From Niastella caeni (GTDB taxonomy: Bacteria > Bacteroidota > Bacteroidia > Chitinophagales > Chitinophagaceae), in NCBI RefSeq assembly GCF_004834005.1, contig NZ_STFF01000004.1, positions 62,001-126,000 of the forward strand: a stretch of 64,000 nucleotides of DNA. The letters are read 5' to 3'. This document shows positions 49,401 through 56,025 of the stretch, piece by piece (positions within the stretch are counted from its first letter, which is position 1; each line of letters starts with the position of its first letter). The notes below the pieces were generated by a model. The model was not told the origin of the DNA. It saw only the letters and a program-made list of their open reading frames with translations, and ran no database searches. The position numbers were made by a program, and so were the translations under genes.

Positions 49401-50526
49401 TATTTCCAGGTAAATTATTTATAACCAACAACGCATTTTCAAGATCCGCATAACTCCATTTATTTACAATAGTTCCTTTTTTAATTAAAAACAAAGTCGG
49501 GTTGGTACGGGCGGCTGTTTTAATGGCGGTGGCGTCACAACGCAACGGGGTAAACGCATAAAACACATCGGGTGGATTGTTGCGCAGGGTTTCAATAGGG
49601 ATATTGGTAACAAGGTATCCTTTTATGTGTTTTTGTTCAGCGCCCCGCATAACCACATTCAGATCGTTGGTCCATTTACCGGTTGTATAGCCGTTTTTCA
49701 AAAACAGGTATAACTGGTATTGGTCTTCATTCAGCAACGCCTGCGTGGTATCGTTGCCAAAAAATGTTTGCAGTGCAAAATCTTTAATGGCCGGCGAGGC
49801 ATTGCCTTTGCGCACCACTTTATCGTACCGCTTTACAAATTTATAGGTTGCCTCATCATAATCGGCCGGAAAGTTATCGGCTGTAAATTCTACCTGTTTT
49901 CCTGCTTTTTCATATACAAAACTGATAACGGTGCTATCGGGTATAGAACCGGGCGGCGCCTGCATTTTTTCAGGAATATTATTGCCGATCTTATACGGCA
50001 AACAATCCTTTACAGGCAGGTGTAACAGTACGTACCACTGAAAAGCAAAGGAGAAAACGGTGGTAAAGAAAAGGGCTACAAGACTGTACATCGTATTTAA
50101 AGAAGGGGTGATCTTGTTTCGTTGCCAGAAAATAAAGCCGATCATTACCAGCAGGATCAGGTCTTTCATAAAAGACTGGTCGGCGGTTAAGGGAATGCAA
50201 TCGCCAAAGCAACCGCATTCACGTATTTTTCCGCTGAACAGCGCATAACCCGTCAAAAAGGTAAAAAACACGATCAGCAGCAACAGCAGCCAACTGAACA
50301 AACGCATTTGCCAGCCTACCAGCACGGCCACGCCGGCAATGATCTCAAACGCGATCATGGCTACCGAAAAGGTCAGTGTATAATTATCGAGAAAGCTCCA
50401 GCCCCACACTTCAAAAAATTCCTGCATTTTATAGCTCAGTCCAAGGGGGTCATTGGCTTTTACCAATCCGGAGAAAATAAACAGAACGCCTACGATGATA
50501 CGGGTAATGGTAAGTAAAATTCTCAT
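49384..50526 (-). CDS. BT_3928-family DoxX-like membrane protein
   Basis: 380 residues. Four N-terminal helices typical of DoxX (LLTITRIIVGVLFIFSGLVK; AMIAFEIIAGVAVLVGW; LFSWLLLLLIVFFTFL; LILLVMIGFIF), with a Cys pair GKIRECGCFGDC between helices three and four that suggests a redox-active or metal site. A fifth hydrophobic stretch and a thioredoxin-like periplasmic C-terminal region (NPTLFLIKKGTIVNKWSYADL) follow. The BT_3928 family is confined to Bacteroidota and lies next to folP, as here. Function not established. Confidence 0.85.
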   Translation of the reverse strand: MRILLTITRIIVGVLFIFSGLVKANDPLGLSYKMQEFFEVWGWSFLDNYTLTFSVAMIAFEIIAGVAVLVGWQMRLFSWLLLLLIVFFTFLTGYALFSGKIRECGCFGDCIPLTADQSFMKDLILLVMIGFIFWQRNKITPSLNTMYSLVALFFTTVFSFAFQWYVLLHLPVKDCLPYKIGNNIPEKMQAPPGSIPDSTVISFVYEKAGKQVEFTADNFPADYDEATYKFVKRYDKVVRKGNASPAIKDFALQTFFGNDTTQALLNEDQYQLYLFLKNGYTTGKWTNDLNVVMRGAEQKHIKGYLVTNIPIETLRNNPPDVFYAFTPLRCDATAIKTAARTNPTLFLIKKGTIVNKWSYADLENALLVINNLPGNSSNGE

Positions 50527-50545
50527 ATAGAATATTGTGTGGTGA

Positions 50546-50660
50546 TGGCTAGTGGTAAATGGTAAGTGGCTAGTAGGACTTCCATTTCGAAACTCGCTAT
50601 TATTTGCAGTTTTCCTGCCTGCATTTCCCCTCTCGCCACTAGCTACTTGCTACTAGCCTT
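50546..50660. repeat. Word-type inverted repeat, GCTAGTAG family, copy 4
   Basis: Left arm GGCTAGTGGTAAATGGTAAG plus TGGCTAGTAGG, right arm CTCTCGCCACTAGCTACTTG plus CTACTAGCC. Core ACTTCCATT, AAACTCGCTAT and ATTTCCCC as in copy 3. Between the divergent DoxX and folP genes. Confidence 0.75.
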
Positions 50661-50671
50661 TCATTAATAAT

Positions 50672-50705
50672 CAAATGTAACAAACAAATGAGTATGTTAC
50701 ATTTG
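50672..50705. promoter_or_regulatory. Symmetric divergent promoter of folP and DoxX genes
   Basis: CAAATGTAAC (50672-50681) and GTTACATTTG (50696-50705) are perfect reverse complements. Each arm is a TAnnTTTG box (TACATTTG) facing outward, one toward folP and one toward the DoxX gene, so the pair may share one regulatory site. Confidence 0.55.
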
Positions 50706-50732
50706 TGAATAAAAATAACGAACAAACCATAA

Positions 50733-51554
50733 ATGTATACGCTGAATTGTAAAGGCCGCTTACTGGTTACGGAGAAACCGTTGGTGATGGGCATTATTAA
50801 TACCACGCCCGATTCGTTTTATGAAGGAAGCCGGTTTATGGGCGAATCCGGCATTTTAAAACAGGCCGAACACATGCTGCAGGCCGGCGCCGATATCCTG
50901 GATATTGGCGGACAGAGCACCAGGCCCAACAGCACCCAGGTAACGCCCGATGAAGAACTGCAACGGGTTATTGGTGCTATTGAATCATTGCGTTTTAATT
51001 TCCCGGAAGCCGTAGTTTCTATTGACACGTATTATGCGCGCGTAGCGGCGGAGGCAGTGGCAGCCGGCGCTTCAATAGTTAATGATATCAGTGCGGGCAC
51101 TATCGACCCGCTTATGCTCTCCACTACAGGCCGCCTGCAGGTTCCCTATGTATGTACACATATGAAAGGTACGCCGGCTACCATGCAACAACATGCCACC
51201 TACGACAACGTAACCCGCGAGGTGCTTGATTTCTTTATTCAAAAGATTGCCGAATGCCATGCCGCCGGCATTACCGATATGATCATCGATCCGGGCTTTG
51301 GTTTTGCCAAAACGCCTGCCCATAATTTTACCCTGTTGAAGAACCTGGCGGCATTGAAAATGCTCGATAAACCCATCCTCATCGGTCTTTCCCGCAAATC
51401 GACCATCTATAAAACCCTGGGCATAACCGCAGAGGAAGCCCTTAATGGAACTACGGTGTTAAATACCGTCGGATTACTACATGGTGCAAATATTATAAGA
51501 GTACATGATGTGAAGGAGGCGAAAGAAGCAATAGAATTAGTTTGTTGTTTGTAG
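50733..51554 (+). CDS. folP: Dihydropteroate synthase
   Basis: 273 residues. Joins p-aminobenzoate with dihydropterin pyrophosphate to make dihydropteroate, the sulfonamide target in folate synthesis. Motifs: VMGIINTTPDSFYEGSR (pterin/pyrophosphate loop, about 18-34), DIGGQSTRPNS, IVNDISAG, YVCTHMKGTPATMQ, IIDPGFGFAK and GLSRKSTI (pABA pocket). Complete in length. The final codons are made of the TTTGTTG repeat that begins inside the gene (stop TAG at 51552-51554), so its C-terminus (ELVCCL) is element-encoded. Confidence 0.96.
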   Translation: MYTLNCKGRLLVTEKPLVMGIINTTPDSFYEGSRFMGESGILKQAEHMLQAGADILDIGGQSTRPNSTQVTPDEELQRVIGAIESLRFNFPEAVVSIDTYYARVAAEAVAAGASIVNDISAGTIDPLMLSTTGRLQVPYVCTHMKGTPATMQQHATYDNVTREVLDFFIQKIAECHAAGITDMIIDPGFGFAKTPAHNFTLLKNLAALKMLDKPILIGLSRKSTIYKTLGITAEEALNGTTVLNTVGLLHGANIIRVHDVKEAKEAIELVCCL

Positions 51555-51782
51555 TTTGTTGTTTGTTGTTTGTTGTTTGTTGTTTGTTGTTTGTTGTTTG
51601 TTGTTTGTTGTTTGTTGTTCGTTCACTGTTCGGCAGCCTTACATATTATGTAGCCTCAAAAAATGAGAAAAGGTATGCTATCAATAGATAACATACCTTT
51701 TAGTTTATTTTGCGGTGCGTTATAGTAAAGACTTCTCAAAGCGCGTCAGCAACTACAAACTATAAACAATAAACCATAAACT
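51541..51782. repeat. Word-type inverted repeat, TTTGTGG family, copy 2 (full form)
   Basis: Left arm: eleven TTTGTTG heptamers (51541-51617). Inner hairpin AAAAGGTATGCTATC/GATAACATACCTTTT (51668-51682, 51687-51701). Core AGTAAAGACTTCTCAAAGCG followed by CGTCAGCAAC, then right arm AACTACAAACTATAAACAAT. The same modules occur in reverse order at 53.9-54.1 kb. Between convergent folP and the FKBP lipoprotein gene. Confidence 0.85.
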
Positions 51783-51784
51783 TC

Positions 51785-52750
51785 TTAATGCTTATGTCCA
51801 TCACCTGCGCCATGTTGTTGAGGAGGCATTGGCATTCCGGGAGGCATAGCTTGTTTAGGCGCTGAATCACTTACATTCACCACTTCAATATCAAAAACAA
51901 GGTTTTCGTATTGTTTTCCGCCAGGACCAGGTTGTGCACCATAGGCCATGAAGAACGGAATGTACAGTGTACCTTTTCCACCCTTTTTGAAATATTTCAA
52001 ACCTTCATCCCAACCAGGAATTACGGCGTGTGTGCCAACTACCACATCGAAAGGTTGTTTACCGGCTTCCATGTTGGTTTCAAACACTTTCATAGAAGGG
52101 AATGATTTACCGGTATAACGGATAGAGCAAAATTTACCCGAATCAACCTGGGCGCCATTACCTGGATCTTTTATTTCAACAAAAGTACCCTGAGGCGCTT
52201 TCTGGAACTTGATATTGTTTTTGGCGAGGTAGTCTTCCAGTTCTTTTACTTTAGGTCCTTTCAGGTCTTCCTGCTTTTTTTGTTGGCGTTGTTGGGCCTT
52301 TTGCATTTCTGCCATCTGGTCTTTTTGGGCAACGCTGTCAACGGTAAATACTTCTATTACTTTAAACGATAAAACGAGCTTATCTTTTGGTTTGATGAAC
52401 TCTGGCAGCATGCCTTGTTTTTTAGCCAGGCTGTCGGCCAGGCGAATCACTACTGCGCTATCGCCTTTGTGCAGCAGGGTGAATATTTCCTGTGGATCGT
52501 ATATCGGCCCTACGCTGTCGACCTTTGCATAAAAAGGCATTTGATCTTCGGAGCTGGCAAGTACGGAATCTCTTAATTTATGTACAAACGTGAGTTTTAT
52601 AACATCACCCCGTTTTACTGCAGGTCCATTACCGGAAGAGACGATCTTATAAAGCAAGCCGCTTTTTGTTTTTTTGAACCCACTGTTCTTACAGGCCGTT
52701 CCCAATAACAATAAAGAGAGGGCACTTAATAAAATAGTTGTTTTTTTCAT
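51785..52750 (-). CDS. FKBP-type peptidyl-prolyl isomerase lipoprotein, two domains
   Basis: 321 residues from ATG 52748-52750, which opens a lipoprotein signal (LLLLGTAC, Cys20); an upstream start would add 14 non-signal residues. The C-terminal domain (about 195-310) is a full FKBP fold: FCSIRYTGKSFPSMKVFETN, VIPGWDEGLKYFKKGGKG, LYIPFFMAYGAQPG. The first domain (about 22-130) is a degenerate FKBP repeat with an EDQMPFY insertion; a charged coiled-coil (QKAQQRQQKKQEDLKGPK) links them. Envelope folding catalyst. The His-rich tail (QQHGAGDGHKH) may bind metal. Confidence 0.9.
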   Translation of the reverse strand: MKKTTILLSALSLLLLGTACKNSGFKKTKSGLLYKIVSSGNGPAVKRGDVIKLTFVHKLRDSVLASSEDQMPFYAKVDSVGPIYDPQEIFTLLHKGDSAVVIRLADSLAKKQGMLPEFIKPKDKLVLSFKVIEVFTVDSVAQKDQMAEMQKAQQRQQKKQEDLKGPKVKELEDYLAKNNIKFQKAPQGTFVEIKDPGNGAQVDSGKFCSIRYTGKSFPSMKVFETNMEAGKQPFDVVVGTHAVIPGWDEGLKYFKKGGKGTLYIPFFMAYGAQPGPGGKQYENLVFDIEVVNVSDSAPKQAMPPGMPMPPQQHGAGDGHKH

Positions 52751-52855
52751 CTGAGAATATTTATTGTCTTTTGGCCAGATGGATCTTACCATGCCAAAAT
52801 TTTCATAGACTGTTGTATGATAATGAAAATTTTGTCATGGACGATTCATCTGCTT
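52748..52855 (-). promoter_or_regulatory. Structured leader interrupted by a palindrome
   Basis: Same leader as before the TPR gene at 16.1 kb (CAGATGAATCG... CATCTG ... CAGATG start), but with about 58 extra bases between its halves. The insert is an 18-bp inverted repeat with one mismatch (52789-52806, 52823-52840, 16-base loop) flanked by ATGG on both sides, as if it arrived by insertion with a 4-bp target duplication. Confidence 0.55.
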
Positions 52856-52869
52856 ATTTAAATAAAGTT

Positions 52870-53877
52870 TTATTGTAATTGCAACTCGTTTTTCTTCATA
52901 GCCTCAATGAAATGCTGAACGGTAACATCGAGCGAATCGCTGCTGCGGCCACCGGCAGCATTGTAATGACCACCGCCTTCAAAATAGGTGCGGGCAAAAG
53001 TATTTACATCGAAATCGCCTTTGCTGCGGAAGCTCCATTTCCGTTCCTCATCGCGGTCAATTACCAGAGCGGCCAGTTTTATGCCCTGGATGCTTAAAGG
53101 ATAGTTCACCAGCCCTTCGGTATCGCCGGTTTTAATTTCATATCGCAATAAGTCTTTTTTGGGAATGGAAATAAGCGCAGTATTATATTCATAGAACAGG
53201 TCCATCCGGTGCAGCAGAATGTGCCCGATGAAGCGGAGCCTGTTCTCCAGGAAGTTATCGTAAATGTTCTCATGCACCAGGGTATGTTGTAACCCGCGAT
53301 CTTTCAGGTCGGCTACCATCCGGTGAACGGAGGCGCTGGCCGAACCAAAACGGAACGACCCGGTATCGGTCATAACACCGGCATATAAGCAATCGGCCAT
53401 AGCCGGGGTAATGCGGTCGCTATAACCGGATTGTACAATAAAATCATACACCATTTCGCAGGTGCTGCTTTTACCGGTATCACTGATGCCCCAGGTATAG
53501 GTGCCCATTTCGGGTTGCTGGTGATGATCGATCAGAATGCGGTCATAAGCGCCCTGGCGTAAGGAGTTAGCCATATGCTTGGTGCGTATGAGCACATTGA
53601 AATCGAGGCAGAAAACCCATTGCGCCTGTTGTAAGGCGGCTTCTCCCCTGTCGCGCTGCAGTTCATAATCAATAACGGTAGAGGCGCCTGGCATCCAGTC
53701 GAGCCATTTAGCCCAGTTGGTAGGCGAAATTATGGTTACCGAATGGCCAAAGGATTTAAGGAAATGATACATGGCCAGGGAACTGCCCATGGCATCCGCA
53801 TCAGGTTTCTGATGCGTGGTAATCACCACATTACGTGGGGTAGTTAAAAGTGGATATATCTCTTGTATAGGTTTCAT
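52870..53877 (-). CDS. DHH-family phosphoesterase (NrnA-like)
   Basis: 335 residues from ATG 53875-53877; the frame continues upstream through a repeat element, which is rejected as coding. Motifs of the DHH superfamily: VITTHQKPDADAMGSSLAMY (motif I), VFCLDFNVLIRT, ILIDHHQQPEMG (the DHH motif), and the DHHA1 end GGGHYNAAGGRS. NrnA-type proteins degrade nanoRNAs and dephosphorylate pAp; in this phylum a role in cyclic dinucleotide breakdown is also possible. Cytoplasmic. Confidence 0.9.
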   Translation of the reverse strand: MKPIQEIYPLLTTPRNVVITTHQKPDADAMGSSLAMYHFLKSFGHSVTIISPTNWAKWLDWMPGASTVIDYELQRDRGEAALQQAQWVFCLDFNVLIRTKHMANSLRQGAYDRILIDHHQQPEMGTYTWGISDTGKSSTCEMVYDFIVQSGYSDRITPAMADCLYAGVMTDTGSFRFGSASASVHRMVADLKDRGLQHTLVHENIYDNFLENRLRFIGHILLHRMDLFYEYNTALISIPKKDLLRYEIKTGDTEGLVNYPLSIQGIKLAALVIDRDEERKWSFRSKGDFDVNTFARTYFEGGGHYNAAGGRSSDSLDVTVQHFIEAMKKNELQLQ

Positions 53878-53921
53878 GAAACGGCAGCAAAGTTGCGGAA
53901 ATAAAGTCCAACAGCCAAAAT

Positions 53922-54135
53922 AGTTTGTGGTTTGTGGTTTATGGTTTGTGGTTGCTGCCGCGCTTTTGAAAGTCTTTATTAAATGCGGCAGATTTATAAA
54001 GCAGAATGTAAAAACATAATATAAAAGGCATGCTATCTTTAATGATGGCATACCTTTTTGGTTTTGAAGATGAAAATTTTAATGACTGCCTGAATTAGGA
54101 ATAACAACAAACAACAAACCATAAACAACAAACCA
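53922..54135. repeat. Word-type inverted repeat, TTTGTGG family, copy 3 (full form, reversed)
   Basis: Left arm TAGTTTGTGGTTTGTGG plus TTTATGGTTTGTGG, then core GTTGCTGCCGCGCTTTTGAA plus AGTCTTTATT, inner hairpin AAAAGGCATGCTATC/GATGGCATACCTTTT (54023-54037, 54044-54058), and right arm of AACAACAAACAACAAACC words. Module order is the reverse complement of copy 2. Between divergent DHH and ndk genes, with the ndk promoter box just beyond the right arm. Confidence 0.85.
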
Positions 54136-54141
54136 TTTCCT

Positions 54142-54149
54142 TACTTTTG
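54142..54149 (+). promoter_or_regulatory. Probable -7 box of ndk
   Basis: TACTTTTG, an exact TAnnTTTG match, 20 bases before the ATG. The region where a -33 element would lie is inside the right arm of the preceding repeat. Confidence 0.5.
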
Positions 54150-54169
54150 CGGCCAAAATTGAAGATTGT

Positions 54170-54586
54170 ATGAGTAACCGCACGTTTACAATGATTAAGC
54201 CCGACGCCATGAAAAACGGGCATGCCGGAGCTATCCTGGACCGGATCATTAAAGAAGGTTTCCGCGTTGTGTCGCTGAAAATGACCAAGTTAAGTAAGGA
54301 AAAAGCCGGTGAGTTTTATGCAGTGCATAAAGAGCGTCCCTTTTATGGCGAACTGGTTGACTTTATGAGCAGCGGATTGATCATTGCCGCCATACTGGAA
54401 AAGCCTGATGCTGTTTCAGCGTTTCGTACCCTGATCGGCGCCACCAACCCTGCCCAGGCAGAAGCCGGCACCATTCGTAAATTGTTTGCTACTTCCATTG
54501 GCGAAAATGCCGTTCATGGTAGCGACAGCGACGAGAATGCATTGATTGAAGGTAATTTCTTCTTTAGTGCACTGGAACAGTTTTAA
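54170..54586 (+). CDS. ndk: Nucleoside diphosphate kinase
   Basis: 138 residues, the normal size. Transfers the gamma phosphate between nucleoside tri- and diphosphates through a phosphohistidine. MIKPDAMKNGHAGAI opens the fold; the catalytic His116 lies in GENAVHGSDSDENA; HKERPFYGELVDFMSSG and RTLIGATNPAQAEAGTIR complete the nucleotide pocket. Cytoplasmic oligomer. Monocistronic, promoter box visible. Confidence 0.97.
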   Translation: MSNRTFTMIKPDAMKNGHAGAILDRIIKEGFRVVSLKMTKLSKEKAGEFYAVHKERPFYGELVDFMSSGLIIAAILEKPDAVSAFRTLIGATNPAQAEAGTIRKLFATSIGENAVHGSDSDENALIEGNFFFSALEQF

Positions 54587-54596
54587 ACGAAATTGA

Positions 54597-54725
54597 CTGA
54601 TTTCGATAATTTCTGATTTTGAGATTTAGTGACCTGCCTGCCGGCAGGCAGGTTTTTTGATTTCATTTGGGTTTAGCCCTACGAGAAATCGCTAAATCTC
54701 AAAATTCCGAAATCTCTAAATCCTC
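54597..54725. terminator. Composite inverted repeat between convergent genes
   Basis: GATTTTGAGATTTAGTGA on the left and CGCTAAATCTCAAAATTCC on the right pair; a CCTGCCTGCC/GGCAGGCAGG palindrome followed by TTTTTTG sits in the left part (about 54632-54657) and can work as a plus-strand terminator of ndk. Related in wording to the 7.1 kb element. Confidence 0.7.
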
Positions 54726-55677
54726 ACAAACTCTCCGTCTTCCTGTTCACATTCCCCATCGGCGTAACTTTGTAACCCTTTTTTCGCAACAGGTTAATTA
54801 CGCCCTGTTCGCCGGGTAAATGCCCCGCTCCTACGGCAAATAAAATACATTGCTTATTCATCAATGCCGGCATTTGTTCAACCCAATGACGGTTGCGGCC
54901 ATACAGCAGCAGGTCCATATATTCATCCATCCCGGGATCGCTTTTGTGCATCAGCGTATCCATCCGGTCGAGGTTTTGCTCGCGGTACACTTTTACCATT
55001 TCCATGGTTACCTGTTTGTAATTGTCTATGCTGTCGATATAGTTAATCAGGTCTTTCGCCTGCTTTTCGTAGGGTATGCTGTCGAAGATGGAAGCCTGGA
55101 ATTCGGTCGTTTCCAACCCTCTTATTTCTTTCGGGTATTGCTTGCTTTCCCGCATGATCAGTTCTTCCATCCCGTTCTTTTGCGAACAGCTCATCATTTG
55201 CTCGCCAATGAGGCTGGAAATGAAATAGGGTTTGAACCGGTTCATCATGGTCAATGGTAATGGAACCGAGTGGCTTTTGAAATACGCTTCTACCCGCGCG
55301 TATTCTTCTTTGGTGAGCAGCTCCGACAATTTTTTGCCGTCGTTCATGCGCAGGTATTTCACGGCGCCCATCAATTCGTACATATTGTCCATGTCGAGCT
55401 CAAAATAGATCCGGTCGCAATATTTAATGGCCAGTTTCAGGCTGTCGCTCACCGTGGCATCTTCGGCGCATAAAACGTGCATGGTGCCAAACAGGTAGGA
55501 TGACCGCGTGAGGCCGTTCCCGCTTATTTTCCATAACAAAGTGTTATCTAAACGATTATAAGTGGCGCCAGGCGCCCCACCGGGCGCTTTTTTTTCTGGT
55601 TTGTTATTTTGTTGCCCTAACCCGGCCATTGCCAGAGTTATATAAAAAATTAACATACTAGCATTTTTCGATAACAT
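54724..55677 (-). CDS. TraB/GumN family exported protein
   Basis: 317 residues with a signal peptide (to about 22, MAGLGQQ). Family motifs: LLWKISGNGLTRSSYLFGTMHV (N-terminal, with the conserved GT.H), IYFELDMDN, KEIRGLETTEFQASIFDSIP and the closing LFAVGAGHLPGEQGVINLLR, in which GAGH is the second conserved box. The fold is predicted to be a metal-dependent peptidase or heme-related hydrolase; activity in this group is not firmly known. Periplasmic. Confidence 0.88.
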   Translation of the reverse strand: MLSKNASMLIFYITLAMAGLGQQNNKPEKKAPGGAPGATYNRLDNTLLWKISGNGLTRSSYLFGTMHVLCAEDATVSDSLKLAIKYCDRIYFELDMDNMYELMGAVKYLRMNDGKKLSELLTKEEYARVEAYFKSHSVPLPLTMMNRFKPYFISSLIGEQMMSCSQKNGMEELIMRESKQYPKEIRGLETTEFQASIFDSIPYEKQAKDLINYIDSIDNYKQVTMEMVKVYREQNLDRMDTLMHKSDPGMDEYMDLLLYGRNRHWVEQMPALMNKQCILFAVGAGHLPGEQGVINLLRKKGYKVTPMGNVNRKTESL

Positions 55678-55749
55678 ATTTGCGTGCTTTTATCCTACCA
55701 GGTGAATATGGTTCTTTTTTTTTATTATACTTGCATAAATTAACCCAAT

Positions 55750-55839
55750 ATGAAAACCGCCCTACCCCAGATTACAGAACAATTCCACTCATATTTAGTT
55801 CAGGTTGCCAATTTCAACAAAGCTATACCGGCTGGTTGA
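55750..55839 (+). pseudogene. Truncated 5' gene fragment (29 codons)
   Basis: ATG AAA ... encodes MKTALPQITEQFHSYLVQV then ANFNKAIPAG and stops at TGA. The sequence looks like an ordinary helical protein start and not like a leader or signal peptide. It may be the surviving head of a lost gene. Too short to assign a family. Confidence 0.25.
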
Positions 55840-55904
55840 TATGAACGAATAAATTTACAAAATCGGGGAGGCTGGGAATAAACGAATCAGACAACCGTTT
55901 ATCT

Positions 55905-56002
55905 CATAATTAAATATCGAATAACGAATTTTAATGATGAATATCGAAGTGAAATTCCCGGTTCGGGTTTTGCCTTCGACATTCAACATTCGATGTTTTT
56001 TG
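55905..56002. repeat. Word-type inverted repeat, ATATCGAA family
   Basis: ATATCGAATAACGAATTTTA and ATGAATATCGAAG words on the left, CCTTCGACATTCAACATTCG plus ATG on the right, imperfectly complementary. Fills much of the 348-base gap before the first DUF3857 gene; no other copy in the window. Confidence 0.5.
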
Positions 56003-56025
56003 TAATTGCTAAAAAGCATCTGTAC

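Noticed and set aside
53878..54051. A 58-residue N-terminal extension of the DHH phosphoesterase
   Set aside because: It runs through the TTTGTGG repeat element, and DHH proteins start at the MKPIQEIY position.
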